Below the pieces are notes generated by a model. That model worked only from the letters and a program-made list of their open reading frames with translations, had not been told where the DNA came from and did not search any database. Source: Microvelia longipes (taxonomy: Eukaryota > Arthropoda > Insecta > Hemiptera > Veliidae). Taken from it: a stretch of 64,000 nt of DNA. The number at the start of each line of letters is the position of its first letter. Positions within the stretch are counted from its first letter, which is position 1. Positions 12,535 through 24,190 of the stretch are shown here, in pieces. The stretch lies in assembly GCA_018340805.1 (NCBI GenBank), contig JACMZG010001908.1:10563047-10627046 (forward strand), read 5' to 3'. Both the position numbers and the translations under genes were made by a program.

Positions 12535-13051
12535 GCGGTGTACCAAAGATCTTGTATAAGGGAGATGACACTACAGGGATATAGTTTGACTTCATAGACG
12601 TCGTATGAAATAGAGGAAACAGGAGCAAACTTGCCTTCCCATGGTTATTGCAAGAAAAGCGCAAAACACAGGTTATGTAACATGGATACGTTGAGAGAAC
12701 TCAACTTTCTTCGACGTTTGTCGTGATTTTAGTAATCTTTGGTGCTCGTTAAGTCAATTAAAATAAAAAAAATAATACTTTTCACTATTTGTTTATCACC
12801 TATTTCTTTATACTATTTGTTTAATCTTTTTATAAGCCAAACAATAGGAAACCATCGGAATGTATAAGTTTTCCTCTAAATTTTTGACCTGCGAAGTTCG
12901 TACTGAACTGCACTCTTCAGAGTGCAGTTTGTATTTGACATTTGTTTCGTTATGAATTCTTCTCTATATTTTTATACTTAGCGAGGTCACATTGTTAAAT
13001 GGCAAATTGACTTAATGCGTCATCCGTTTTATACAAGATCCTTACGGGGTA
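12535..13051 (+). mobile_element. Family D TIR element (~520 bp)
   Basis: The left end is aagatcttgtataagggaga and the right end is its near-complement, ttttatacaagatccttac. The interior matches the copy at 43816: tagaggaaacaggagcaaac, acaataggaaaccatcgga and gcgaggtcacattgttaaat. A perfect 11 bp inverted pair (aactgcactct / agagtgcagtt) lies at 12906-12929. No transposase frame. Confidence 0.75.
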
Positions 13052-14117
13052 TGCCTGAACTTTTAGAGTTATCAGTATAGAGTGGCATTTCGTGAGAGGA
13101 GTTGTTCTTCACCACATCTCAACATAGAACAGATGACTAAAAATTCAGATCCTAGTCAGCATATTTTACATTGGGTTCGTACGTCACGCATTAAAGAAAT
13201 CAAGAACCTATAAACAATTTCTACACATTCACATGTAAACTAGGTGAAATTAAAAACACTCTACTACTTGATTATAAAACTCATTCCATGTTAGTACTCA
13301 TATTTTGCAAGGTAAATATTAAATAGAAATAATGGTCATACAGAACAATTCGAGTTATTAGAAATGTAATGAATAGAATTCAAAAACAAAAAACCCATAT
13401 AAACCCAGGTTAAGTCGTTGACCTGGATTTTATTCAGCTCATGTATTGAAGGCTTTTCAATACGAGTTAGCAAAGTGTAACAACTTATGAATATTGAATA
13501 TTTATTTTGGCAGTGTTTTCTTTTTTGCACATATATAAGTGAAGTTTCTCTTTAGATTTAATATAAGAAAAGTATTTAATATGAAAGAGAAAAATGTGAT
13601 TAATGCACTTTTACTTGTACCAATAACATAAGATAGTTTGGGGAGAAAACAATAATATTTATATTATTTAAATAATATATATTCTTTAACAATATTTTTA
13701 TCACAGAACAAACAAGCTTCACTGAGCAATAATCAAACTAACGACAGAGCGAGTTTGTCAAGACCTTTTGTTATCTAGTGATGTGAAAATAGTGCTGGGT
13801 AATCAATAAACCAAATTGGATCGATTTCAAACAGGAGAAGCAAATAAAAGCAACGCAACGTTAAGTACATTGACAGCATGGTCAGCTGTGGTCCGTTCTT
13901 ATTAGTCAAAGGAATTTATGTTTGTACCAAAGAATGTATAGATGAAAAAAGGTGTTCCTGGGATTTATTATTTCGGACAAGAAAAGATTAGTTCCGTAGC
14001 CCGTTAACAGGAGCGCTAGTGTGTCATATGGTAGTTTTACTATGCCATCTACGAGGATGCGCTCCTGATGTATTTTCTTTAAGCAAGTTACTCCTAGCAC
14101 TTTACCGATTTATTCAA
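13052..14117. other. Mostly unique DNA with one small hairpin
   Basis: At 14008-14068 caggagcgc and gcgctcctg face each other, with an internal atggtagttt / actatgccat pair. This is a 61 bp hairpin that may be a tiny MITE. No gene is supported. Confidence 0.4.
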
Positions 14118-14362
14118 ATATTTTTACTTTTCCTAATTTATATCGAAGGTATATAGGGAAATTATTGTGTTTGCAAAAATCCAAAACCGAAACAAAACCG
14201 GAATTATCGGTTTCAGGCGTTTTTAAGACCTCCTGAGAGGTTTTCGCAAAGTAGACTGTCTGTTCGTGTGTTTGATTGTGTCTGTTATCATCTTAGCGCC
14301 CAGTGTATTTATGCTAGAGACTTGAAATTTTGTACAAAAATCAGTCTACTTCTGCAGTTGTG
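14118..14362 (-). repeat. Family A dispersed repeat, reverse copy truncated at a satellite
   Basis: It runs from the terminal hairpin side (tcgaaggtatatagggaaat), through cggaattatcggtttcaggc and agtgtatttatgctagagac, to aaaaatcagtctact. It stops where other copies continue with gtgctattcggaaa. The satellite starts immediately after gttgtgttat. Confidence 0.8.
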
Positions 14363-14363
14363 T

Positions 14364-17300
14364 TATCAATCGCATTAGCTCATTTTTTCCTCGTCATGAC
14401 ACTAATGCATCAATCTCATTAGCTCATTTTTCCCTCGTCATGACACTAATGCATCAATCTCAATAGCTCATTTATCCCCCGTCATGACACTATGCATCAA
14501 TCTCATTAGCTCATTTTTCCCGTCATGACACTAATCAATCTCAATAGCTCATTTATCCCCCGTCATGCCACTATGCATCAATCTCATTAGCTCATTTTCC
14601 CTCGCACTAATGCATCAATCTCCTCAGTTATCCCGTCATGACACTATGCATCAATCTCATTAGCTCATTTTTCCCTCGTCATGACACTAATGCATCAATC
14701 TCATTAGCTCATTTTTCCCTCGTCATGACACTAATGCATCATCTCAATAGCTCATTTATCCCCCGTCATGCCACTTGCATCAATCTCATTAGCTCATTTT
14801 CCCTCGTCATGACAATAATGCATCAATCTCAATAGCTCAGTTATTCATCAATCTCATTAGCTCATTTTTCCCTCGTCATGACACTAATGCATCAATCTCA
14901 ATAGCTCATTTATCCTCATTATGCATCAATCTCAGCTCATTTTTCCTCGTCATGACACTAATGCATCAATCTCAATAGCTCATTTATCCCCCGTCATGCC
15001 ACTATGCATCAATCTCATTAGCTCATCCCTCGTCATGACACTAATGCATCAATCTCAATAGCTCATTTATCCCCCGTCATGCCACTCATCATCTCATTAG
15101 CTCATTTTTCCCTCGTCATGACACTAATGCATCAATCTCAATAGCTCATTTATCCCCCGTCATGCCACTATGCATCAATCTCATTAGCTCATTTTTCCCT
15201 CGTCATGACACTAATGCATCAATCTCAATAGCTCATTTATCCCCCGTCATGCCACTATGCATCAATCTCATAGCTCATTTTTCCCTCGTCATGACACTAA
15301 TGCTCATTTATCCCCGTCATGCCACTATGCATCAATTCATTAGCTCATTTTCGTCATGACACTAATGCATCAATCTCAATAGCTCAGTCATGCCACTATG
15401 CTCAATTTAGCTCATTTTTCCCTCGTCATTAATGCATCAATCTCATTAGCTCATTTTTCCCTCGTCATGACACTCATGCTCATGTCACTAATGCATCAAT
15501 CTCATAGCTCATTTTTCCCTCGTCATGACACTAATGCATCAATCTCAATAGCTCATTTATCCCCCGTCATGCCACTATGCATCAATCTCAATAGCTCATG
15601 TCATGGCATCAATCTCATTAGCTCATTTTTCCCTCGTCATGACACTAATGCATCAATCTCAATAGCTCATTTTTCCCTCGTCATGACCTAATGCATCAAT
15701 CTCATTAGCTCATTTTTCCCTCGTCATGACACTATGCATCAATCTCAATAGCTCATTTCATTATGCATCATCTCATTAGCTATTTTTTCCTCTGTCATGA
15801 CATGGCTCATTTTCCCCGTCATGACACTATGCATCAATCTCAATAGCTCATTTATCCCCCGTCAATGCATCAATCTCATTAGCTCATTTTTCCCTCGTCA
15901 TGACACTAATGCATCAATCTCAATAGCTCATTTATCCCCCGTCATGAAACTAATGCATCAATCTCATTAGCTCATTTTTCCCTCGTCATGACACTATGCA
16001 TCAATCTCAATAGCTCATTTATCCCCCGTCATGACACTATGCATCAATCTCATTAGCTCATTTTTCCCTCGTCATGACACTAATGCATCAATCTCAATAG
16101 CTCATTTATCCCCCGTCATGCCACTATGCATCAATCTCATTAGCTCATTTTTCCCTCGTCATGACACTATGCATCAATCTCAATAGCTCAGTTATCCCCC
16201 GTCATGACACTATGCATCAATCTCATTAGCTCATTTTTCCCTCGTCATGACACTAATGCATCAATAGCTCATTTATCCCCCGTCATGCCCAGTATGCATC
16301 AATCTCATTAGCTCATTTTTCCCTCGTCATGACACTAATGCATCAATCTCAATAGCTCATTTATCCCCGTCATGCCACTATGCATCAATCTCATTAGGTC
16401 ATGACACTAATGCATCAATCTCAATAGCTCATTTATCCCCCGTCATGCCACTATGCATCAATCTCATTAGCTCATTTTTCCCTCGTCATGACACTAATGC
16501 ATCAATCTCAATAGCTCATTTATCCCCCGTCATGCCACTATGCATCAATCTCATTAGCTCATTTTTCCCTCGTCATGACACTAATGCATCAATCTCAATA
16601 GCTCATTTATCCCCGTCATGCCACTATGCATCAATCTCATTAGCTCATTTTCCCTCGTCATGACACTAATGCATCAATCTCAATAGCTCATTTATCCCCC
16701 GTCATGCCACTATGCATCAATCTCATTAGCTCATTTTTCCCTCGTCATGACACTAATGCATCAATCTCAATAGCTCATTTATCCCCCCACTATGCATCAT
16801 CTCATTAGCTCATTTTTCCCTCGTCATGACACTAATGCATCAATCTCATTAGCTCATTTTTCCCTCGTCATGACAATGCATCAATCTCAATAGCTCATTT
16901 TTCCTCGTCATGAAACTATGCATCAATCTCATTAGCTCATTTTTCCCTCGTCATGACACTATGCATCAATCTCAATAGCTCATTTATCCCCCGTCATGAC
17001 ACTATGCATCAATCTCAATAGCTCATTTTTCCCTCGTCATGACACTAATGCATCAATCTCAATAGCTCATTTTCCCTCGTCATGACACTAATGCATCAAT
17101 CTCATTAGCTCATTTTTCCCTCGTCATGACACTAATGCATCAATCTCAATAGCTCATTTTTCCCTCGTCATGAAACTAATGCATCAATCTCATTAGCTCA
17201 TTTTTCCCTCGTCATGACACTATGCATCAATCTCAATAGCTCATTTATCCCCCGTCATGACACTATGCATCAATCTCATTAGCTTATTTTTTCCTCTGTC

Positions 17301-18602
17301 ATGACACTATGCATCAATCTCAATAGCTCATTTATCCCCCGTCATGCCACAATGCATCAATCTCATTAGCTCATTTTTCCCTCGTCATGACACTAATGCA
17401 TCAATCTCAATAGCTCATTTATCCCCGTCATGAACTAATGCATCAATCTCATAGCTCATTTTTCCCTCGTCATGACACTATGCATCAATCTCAATAGCTC
17501 ATTTATCCCCCGTCATGACACTATGCATCAATCTCATTAGCTTATTTTTTCCTCTGTCATGACACTATGCATCAATCTCAATAGCTCATTTATCCCCCGT
17601 CATGTTACTATGCATCAATCTCATTAGCTCATGTCATTATGCATTAGCTCATTTTTCCCTCGTCATGACACTAATGCATCAATCTCAATAGCTCATTTAT
17701 CCCCCGTCATGCCACTATGCATCAATCTCATTAGCTCATTTTTCCTCGTCATGACACTAATGCATCAATCTCATAGCTCATTTATCCCCCGTCATGAAAC
17801 TAATGCATCAATCTCATTAGCTCATTTTTCCCTCGTCATGACACTATGCATCAATCTCAATAGCTCATTTATCCCCCGTCATGACACTATGCATCAATCT
17901 CATTAGCTTATTTTTTCCTCTGTCATGACACTATGCATCAATCTCAATAGCTCATTTATCCCCCGTCATGACACTAATGCATCAATCTCATTAGCTCATT
18001 TATCCCCGTCATGACACTATGCATCAATCTCATTAGCTTATTTTTTCCATTATGCATGCACCTATGCATCAATCTCATTAGCTCATTTATCCCCCGTCAT
18101 GCCACTATGCATCAATCTCATTAGCTCATTTATGACACTAATGCATCAATCTCAATAGCTCATTTATCCCCCGTCATGCCACTATGCATCAATCTCATTA
18201 GCTCATTTTTCCCTCGTCATGACACTAATGCATCAATCTCAATAGCTCATTTATCCCCCGTCATGAAACTAATGCATCAATCTCATTAGCTCATTTTTCC
18301 CTCGTCATGACACTATGCATCAATCTCAATAGCTCATTTATCCCCCGTCATGACACTATGCATCAATCTCATTAGCTTATTTTTTCCTCTGTCATGACAC
18401 TATGCATCAATCTCAATAGCTCATTTATCCCCCGTCATGACACTATGCATCAATCTCAATAGCTCATTTATCCCCCGTCATGACACTATGCATCAATCTC
18501 ATTAGCTTATTTTTTTCTGTCATGACACTATGCATCAATCTCAATAGCTCATTTATCCCCGTCATGACACTAATGCATCAATCTCATTAGCTCATTTTTC
18601 CT
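14364..18602. repeat. 4.2 kb satellite, ~44 bp unit with higher-order structure
   Basis: Roughly 95-100 units of 43-44 bp. The core is catcaatctcattagctcat, then ttttccctcg, then tcatgacactaatg. Three unit types are visible. Type A has attagctcatttttccctcg. Type B has aatagctcatttatcccccg. Type C has attagcttattttttcctct. In the left and middle, A and B alternate as an ~87 bp dimer. From about 17.2 kb rightward, an A-B-C-B tetramer recurs. Many units are internally truncated. Open frames across it are out of phase with the repeat and are not genes. Confidence 0.97.
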
Positions 18603-18697
18603 TTGGAAATTTGTAATTAATCAGTAAAGTGAAGGTTGATAACTAACCAACACAACAGTGGATCATATAACTCAATACGATTTAGGTCACGAAACAC

Positions 18698-18700
<3 letters not shown>
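18603..18700. other. Unique spacer between satellite and TA array
   Basis: Not recognisable as a continuation of the family A copy that ends at the satellite's left edge. Confidence 0.4.
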
Positions 18701-18793
<93 letters not shown>

Positions 18794-18794
18794 A
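18701..18794. repeat. (TA)n(TG)n microsatellite
   Basis: About 85 bp of TA followed by a short TG run. Confidence 0.95.
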
Positions 18795-19113
18795 TAAACT
18801 TTTATTATATAAAAATAACCTATCAAAACCAAGTAATTCATACTACGTCACATTAGGCATAACTGAAAACTGAAAATTTCCATATCTTGTTGTCCGCATA
18901 TTATTTTGTGAATAATAAATTATAAGGTGTAAATACAAGATGTAACAAAGTGTTTTATAAGGAAATTCAAGACGCTAAACAGAGATTATTGTTGTTAACG
19001 ACAGAGTAAAAACTTATACGCGATTATGAACCGTAACGTCTACATGAAGTATAATATAAGAATCCCATTAAAATATTGGATGCGTAACTTAACACTACAC
19101 CTATACACACACC

Positions 19114-19117
<4 letters not shown>

Positions 19118-19185
<68 letters not shown>
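19118..19185. repeat. (TA)n microsatellite
   Basis: Pure TA, preceded by short CA-rich sequence. Confidence 0.95.
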
Positions 19186-19187
<2 letters not shown>

Positions 19188-19422
19188 AAAAATTAGTTGA
19201 AATAAAACAGACTAGTTACCTTAAAACACCCACAAAATGCATTTATAATTGAGTTAATTAAAAACATAATTCACTGAATAAAATAAATATTACTTAAAAA
19301 TGGTAAAAAAATAAAAGTATAATATATAATTAACACTTTATGAAAATATAAAACACAAAACTAAGTATATTTACATATGAGAAAAAAATTACGAATAAAG
19401 TAACTAAATGTAATAAAAGTTA

Positions 19423-19549
19423 GTGAAAAATACCATTAAATATAACAGTGAAAATACCATTAAATATACAGTGAAAATACCATTAAATATAACAGTGAAA
19501 AATACCATTAAATATAACAATGAAAAATACCATTAAATATAAAAGTGTA
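19423..19549. repeat. 25 bp minisatellite, ~5 copies
   Basis: The unit is gtgaaaaataccattaaata followed by taaca, with 1-2 bp length differences between copies. Confidence 0.9.
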
Positions 19550-20115
19550 AATACAACATTCTTTTATATTTGTTTTCATTTTTAGTCACTAATAATCTAA
19601 GGGAGTTAGCAAAAAGGGCCTAAAACGTGGTCTACTCGCTAGGTGATTTATAATCCCTTCCTAATCACTATCACAACTAGTAGCAAATAAAGTAACAAAA
19701 TTTAATGAAATTTGGTAACGTTACAAACAGAATTACCGATTATATGAAGGGAAATAATTTTAAGTTTACTCAAATTGGCTGTAAGTTACAACTAACTGTA
19801 TAGAAATCTATTGCTATTGTTTGGCTAGAAACTGTATTATTATTTAATCAAAAAAGTAATTAATCGACAAAATTATTTTTACTGGAACCGATAACAACAG
19901 TTTAATTAAGAATGATAAAATTACAATGCAACAATTTTACATTCAATTATTAATAAATTCTAAAAATTGTTATTTAAAATAAGGCTGATTTTGAAGAAAA
20001 CTTGAAAATATTCAAAATATTCAGTTGTTATAACAAATTTTAACAAAACAAGTAAAAAAAATACGACAATAATAGGAGCTGAAGTAAAACAGTCATTCAC
20101 AGCCATTAAAATAAA
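19550..20115. other. AT-rich stretch, nothing recognised
   Basis: No feature seen. Confidence 0.4.
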
Positions 20116-20273
20116 CACACGGCTGAAATCAGTTGACATCGTGGGAAAATAATGCGAGGGAGCCAATGAAGTTAGTCCTGGGTGTTAAAGTACACCCTCA
20201 ATTTCAAATCAGACCAACCTTATTGGTTCCTCAACACTATTTTCCTGCGCTGTCAACTGATTTTAGCCGTGTG
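20116..20273. mobile_element. MITE-like inverted repeat (158 bp)
   Basis: Left cacacggctgaaatcagttg (then aca) faces right tgtcaactgattttagccg (then tgtg). Pairing continues inward through ggaaaataatgcgaggg and tcaacactattttcc. Inner arms near 20170-20200 (cctgggtg / caccctca) also pair. Confidence 0.8.
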
Positions 20274-20548
20274 TCGTACAATAAGTCTAAGCTATTTTTT
20301 CTGAGGTAAAGGAAAATGAAATAAATAACAAACACAAAAACAACTTTTTTAATTTAAAAATTAATTGAAACGGGTTTTATATATAACTTTTTTTATAAAA
20401 GTTTACTCTTCAGTGGTAGAATTTTTGTACCATCGTTCATAACCATTATTCAATTAAATAAACCCAAATAATTAATTTAAATATAATTAATATTGTAAAG
20501 CAACAAGAAATAGGTAATAGAAAGAAAGTTATATTGTTAAAACAGTGT

Positions 20549-20561
20549 TGCCATCTAGCGG
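20549..20561 (-). promoter_or_regulatory. CTCF-like motif (weak call)
   Basis: The minus strand reads CCGCTAGATGGCA, which matches the general animal CTCF core (CC-N-CTAGATGGC). It is a single site without context, so it may be chance or part of an unrecognised repeat. Confidence 0.25.
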
Positions 20562-20924
20562 AACTATAGCAGAACTACGACAAAAAATGCGGTCTTTAGC
20601 GCTCCTCAAGGTAAATAGATAAACCCCCAGCTGCACAAAAAAAAAAAAAAATTCTACGCCATAAAAAAACTTTTTGTAAAAAATAAGAAAGAAAATTAAT
20701 ACAGGAAATACGATTTTTGTCAAATAACAAAAAAGGTAATTTTAAAATAATCTTAACCCAGACATTTTGAGTATAAATTTATTGTCTTGAAAAAATAAAT
20801 AATTCGTTAGATTAGAGAAATAAGTGAAAACACTGAAATATTATAACAAATGTTTTGGAGTTGCTTCTGGTATAAAGGTTTTTTTTGTTTAATAAGAAGT
20901 AATCAAAATAAAAAAATAGGATGG
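20562..20924. other. AT-rich stretch, nothing recognised
   Basis: Contains a run of A near 20637-20650. No gene signal. Confidence 0.4.
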
Positions 20925-21217
20925 GGTACCTCAGAACTTTTCCTCATCTCATCGGATTTGCTACGCTCATCCTCCCTACTTCGGACTCGCTTCGCTCGTC
21001 CTCAGAATATAAAAGTCCTTAAATTTATACTGCAAGATGACTTCGGACTCGCTTCGCTTGTCCTGAGATAGTAAATACATCTGTTTAATTCTCAGCGGAA
21101 CATGATGTAACATGTATGTTCTTTTTGTACTGAAGCGGAACTTAGTAATTTAATGCGTAAAGGTGTACACTTGTACCGAATTTCAACTTAATTGGATTAT
21201 TTTCCGGTCATTTGCAA
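20925..21217 (+). repeat. Family A dispersed repeat, left part (interrupted)
   Basis: The head reads ggggtacctcagaacttttc, then ggatttgctacgctcatcct and ggactcgcttcgctcgtcct. That last block occurs twice here (about 20981 and 21043). The 5S-like part is replaced by other sequence. The copy continues to ttggattattttcc and is then broken by a foldback element. Confidence 0.8.
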
Positions 21218-21707
21218 TAAGGCGCGGTCGAATATTCACGGCCTTCTAGAACATTGGATCACCAACAAACTTTTATTTTAAAAATGTTCAGTAATTAGCC
21301 GGATTTGTGATAAATGAAGCCTATTTCCGTAATCTGCACGCTCTTTTGGTTAATCTCAAAGAGTATTTACATTCACTCAACTATTTATTTTTAATCTAAC
21401 TTGGTACATACTTATCTACTGTTAGACGTCAATGTTAACAAATATGACATGTCAAAATATAACACAAATCAGGTAGATAACATTGACGTCTAACAGTAGA
21501 TAAGTATGTACCAAGTTAGATTAAAAATAAATAGTTGAGTGAATGTAAATACTCTTTGAGATTAACCAAAAGAGCGTGCAGATTACGGAAATAGGCTTCA
21601 TTTATCACAAATCCGGCTAATTACTAAAAATTTTGAAAAAAGTTATAAAAAAAGTTTGTTGGTGATCCAATGTTCTAGAAGGCCGTGGATATTCGATCGC
21701 GCCTTAT
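21218..21707. mobile_element. Long foldback element inserted in family A
   Basis: The arms at about 21218-21437 and 21478-21707 are nearly perfect inverted copies around a 40 bp loop. The outer termini are taaggcgcggtcgaatatt and its complement gatattcgatcgcgcctta. The inner edge is gttagacgtcaatgtta facing taacattgacgtctaac. Arm differences cluster in one T/A-rich patch (about 21275-21290 against 21628-21655). No coding frame. Confidence 0.92.
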
Positions 21708-21800
21708 TTAAAAAAAAACGTAAACAAGTCAATAAATAAATATAGAACTAATGCTGATAATGATTCAAGGGAAGGCAAGTCTTATGACAATATGAAAATA
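21708..21800 (+). repeat. Family A dispersed repeat, right part after the insertion
   Basis: It resumes with aaaaaaaacgtaaacaagtc and atagaactaatgctgataat, exactly the segment that follows attagattatttt in the uninterrupted copies. It fades out after about 21800. Confidence 0.75.
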
Positions 21801-22373
21801 TAAAGTTTTGACTCATCCGAAATGAGTTTTCCTCAAACACATTTCTCGAGTAGGAAATGAAAATAGGTAAAATTGTTGGTGAGACGCAATCAAAAAGTAT
21901 TCAACAAGTTTAATCAAAAGTACTGTTCAGTATAATTTATAAACAAATAAGCACTTTCACAAAAAAGATAAATTTTCAGGAAGCAATGCTATACAAGAGA
22001 TGAAATAAGAGTTTCAAAAATAAGTTCCGTTAAACAAAATTTAAGTTATTTTAATTTGCTTAAGTATAGGTTTAAGATAATACTAGAGATTAGAAAATAA
22101 TTGTACATTGATGCAGGAAAAATATACCATCTAATAAGCTTTGATATTAGTTGGAATAAAAATTCTTCGACAAGACTGATTTTGAAGGAAATATAATTAA
22201 ATATCTATGGTTGTTTAAAGGATGTCGAAATCACCTTTACATAAATAATTAAACAAGATATAGACATTAAATATAGATTTTCTATATCTAATGTTGGCCA
22301 AACCTTTATTAGGGTAAGTTGTACATCATATTAGATACATTAACATGGTCTTTAAAAGAGTTATGATTGCGCA
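21801..22373. other. AT-rich stretch, nothing recognised
   Basis: No feature seen. Confidence 0.4.
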
Positions 22374-22935
22374 TGCTCAACATTTTATAAAATCGCTCAA
22401 ATTTCAGTTTTCTTGAAATAAGTGGTTCCCTGTGGGTCGAGTGCAAAACATAAAGACAACATTTTATAAAGGTGATAAAATGTTCTATAAAACAAGTGAT
22501 TAATCGTCAAAATCGGATAACTGCAACCAAAGTTATGGCTCTTTAAAAAAAAACTGAACAAATAGTCAATTTATGTAAAGTCAGCGAATTTCATTGACAA
22601 AATATTGACTTTGTGTGCATTTTTAGGTTATTTAACATATGATACAACCTTAGTTGTATTTATTCGATTTCAAAGAAAAAAGACTCGTTTTATAGGAAGT
22701 TTTATCAGCTTTAAAAAAGTACTCTTCATGTTTTACACACGACCTACAGGGAACCACTTATTACAAGAAAACTGGAATAAGTGCGATTTTCTAATATTTT
22801 GAGTGAGCGCATTCATATGAAGGGCTCCACTCTGGATAGGCAGACTATGCTTTTCCTTCATAATTTAAGGTATATTTTCAGAAACATTTGGTTTGAAGTA
22901 GTACAAAATGAGTCATGATTTTTAGGCCTGGATCT
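22374..22935 (+). mobile_element. Family E palindromic foldback, copy 1
   Basis: The core inverted repeat is about 22384-22802: cttgaaataagtggttccct faces agggaaccacttattacaag. An inner pair carries aaaatcggataactgcaacc and its degenerate complement near 22640-22670. The right flank (gcgcattcatatgaagggct to taggcctggatcttgg) also occurs, reversed, in the second copy at 29105. No conserved frame between the copies. Confidence 0.75.
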
Positions 22936-23792
22936 TGGACTATTAAGACATTTGGGAATGACATTTGTAGTCTTATTATCATACAGCGTATTATCATTCG
23001 CTGTACTTAATGTAAAAACAATTAATACCGAACAGCAATAATGTGGTCGGGACGCGGCTATATTATAATAGTTTATTTGTTATAATAGTTTATTATAACT
23101 TTAATTGATAATAAAAATACACATTAAACGCTAACACCTAAGGAAAATAATCAGTTTAGATAACAAGATTCTAAGCTAATAACTTTCCAAAGAACAATTA
23201 GTATTAAAACAAATCAATAAGGACCTTATTGAAAGAAGAAAATTATATCCTTTTAAATTGCAGCATGATGTAACATATGTATTAGAAGTAATTATTAAAG
23301 ATTTAATTGTTGCACTAAGTAAAGTTCAATGTAATAACTTTGTTACTTCCCCGACAGTACTAAGTAATTTGTTACGGCTTTGAATAGGAAGTTGTTAAAA
23401 GGTAAGTAAAAGATTGCTTAGCAACCAGAAATATGATAAGTAATTTCAAGTAGTAATTGATTGTTTAGGTTCAATGAATTACTTATGTTTTTACTTTCTT
23501 TAGAAAGTTATTTACTTTAAAATTTTCTCTTATTGTTAGATAAGTAACTGCATTGACTACACATCGGATGAGTATTTGCAATTAAAATACCTTCTTTAGT
23601 GTGTAGGCTCCAAGAAAACTAATCGTAAATCAAGTGGAAAACCACAGAAAGAAATCTTCATTAATGGAAACAAAAGAAAGTTTAATTAAGAAAATAATAA
23701 TAACAAATAAGTAGGTATGCTTAATATTTACTTATTTATACATATTGCTTGAGACAGTACTATTACTTATAATAATAATAATAATAATGCAT
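22936..23792. other. AT-rich DNA with a short (ATA)n run
   Basis: (AATA/ATA) repeats occur at about 23770-23789. Nothing else was recognised. Confidence 0.4.
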
Positions 23793-24190
23793 TAAAAGAG
23801 GATTTATATCATTTGATACTAGCGTGTTTTGCAAAACATGAATAGTTGACCCTATATAATTGTGCGAGAGACACCTAGGTGTCTAGACACCTAGACACCT
23901 AATATATGTTTTGCTTGCGACGCATGATATGGTGGTAAGAGAGCACCGCTCGTCTCTGGTAAGTACTTCACATTACATTCTTCCGATTTAATTGAAGGTC
24001 AGAGTGAGTTCAGGCTCTGTCGGCGCCCTGATGAGTTAGAAGTAACGAAACAGAGTGGGACATGACATTATGTCGAGCCATCAATGATGACGAATGTCGA
24101 ATGATGGAATAGTTCCCAGATGTAGCATTGCTTTTTGCTTGTTACATTTCCTAGGTGTCTCTCGCACAATTATATTGTAAAAGAGGATTA
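23793..24190 (+). mobile_element. Family F element carrying a hammerhead ribozyme
   Basis: A body of about 370 bp (23805-24177) is flanked by the direct repeat taaaagaggatt (23793-23804 and 24178-24189), which looks like a target-site duplication from retroposition. Inside, ataattgtgcgagagacacc near the left faces its complement ggtgtctctcgcacaatta at the right end. Next comes a tRNA-box-A-like patch (atggtggtaagagagcaccg), then the hammerhead core at 24015-24055. No protein is encoded, so it is a non-autonomous element. The partial copy at 11478-11627 shows the family is dispersed. Known hammerhead carriers include Penelope-like elements, retrozymes and SINE-like or satellite repeats. Which of these applies is not determined. 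Confidence 0.75.
24015..24055 (+). ncRNA. Hammerhead ribozyme, type III layout
   Basis: All catalytic-core blocks are present in order. Stem III strand CTCTG (24015-24019) is followed by U and C, completing the GUC triplet with predicted cleavage after 24021. GGCGCC (24022-24027) is the stem I region. CTGATGA (24028-24034) is followed by stem II, GTTA/TAAC closed by a GAAG loop (24035-24046). GAAA (24047-24050) is followed by stem III strand CAGAG (24051-24055), fully complementary to CTCTG. The oddity is stem I: six self-complementary bases leave almost no loop within one molecule, whereas two molecules could pair through GGCGCC. Activity as a dimer is inference. Confidence 0.8.

Noticed and set aside
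12458..12664. 68-codon minus-strand frame
   Set aside because: Mostly inside a family D element, and not open in the other two copies.
14638..17906. Several 65-97 codon frames with HFSLVMTLMHQSH-like motifs
   Set aside because: They lie in the 43-44 bp satellite, whose period is not a multiple of 3, so the frames drift and break with the repeat.
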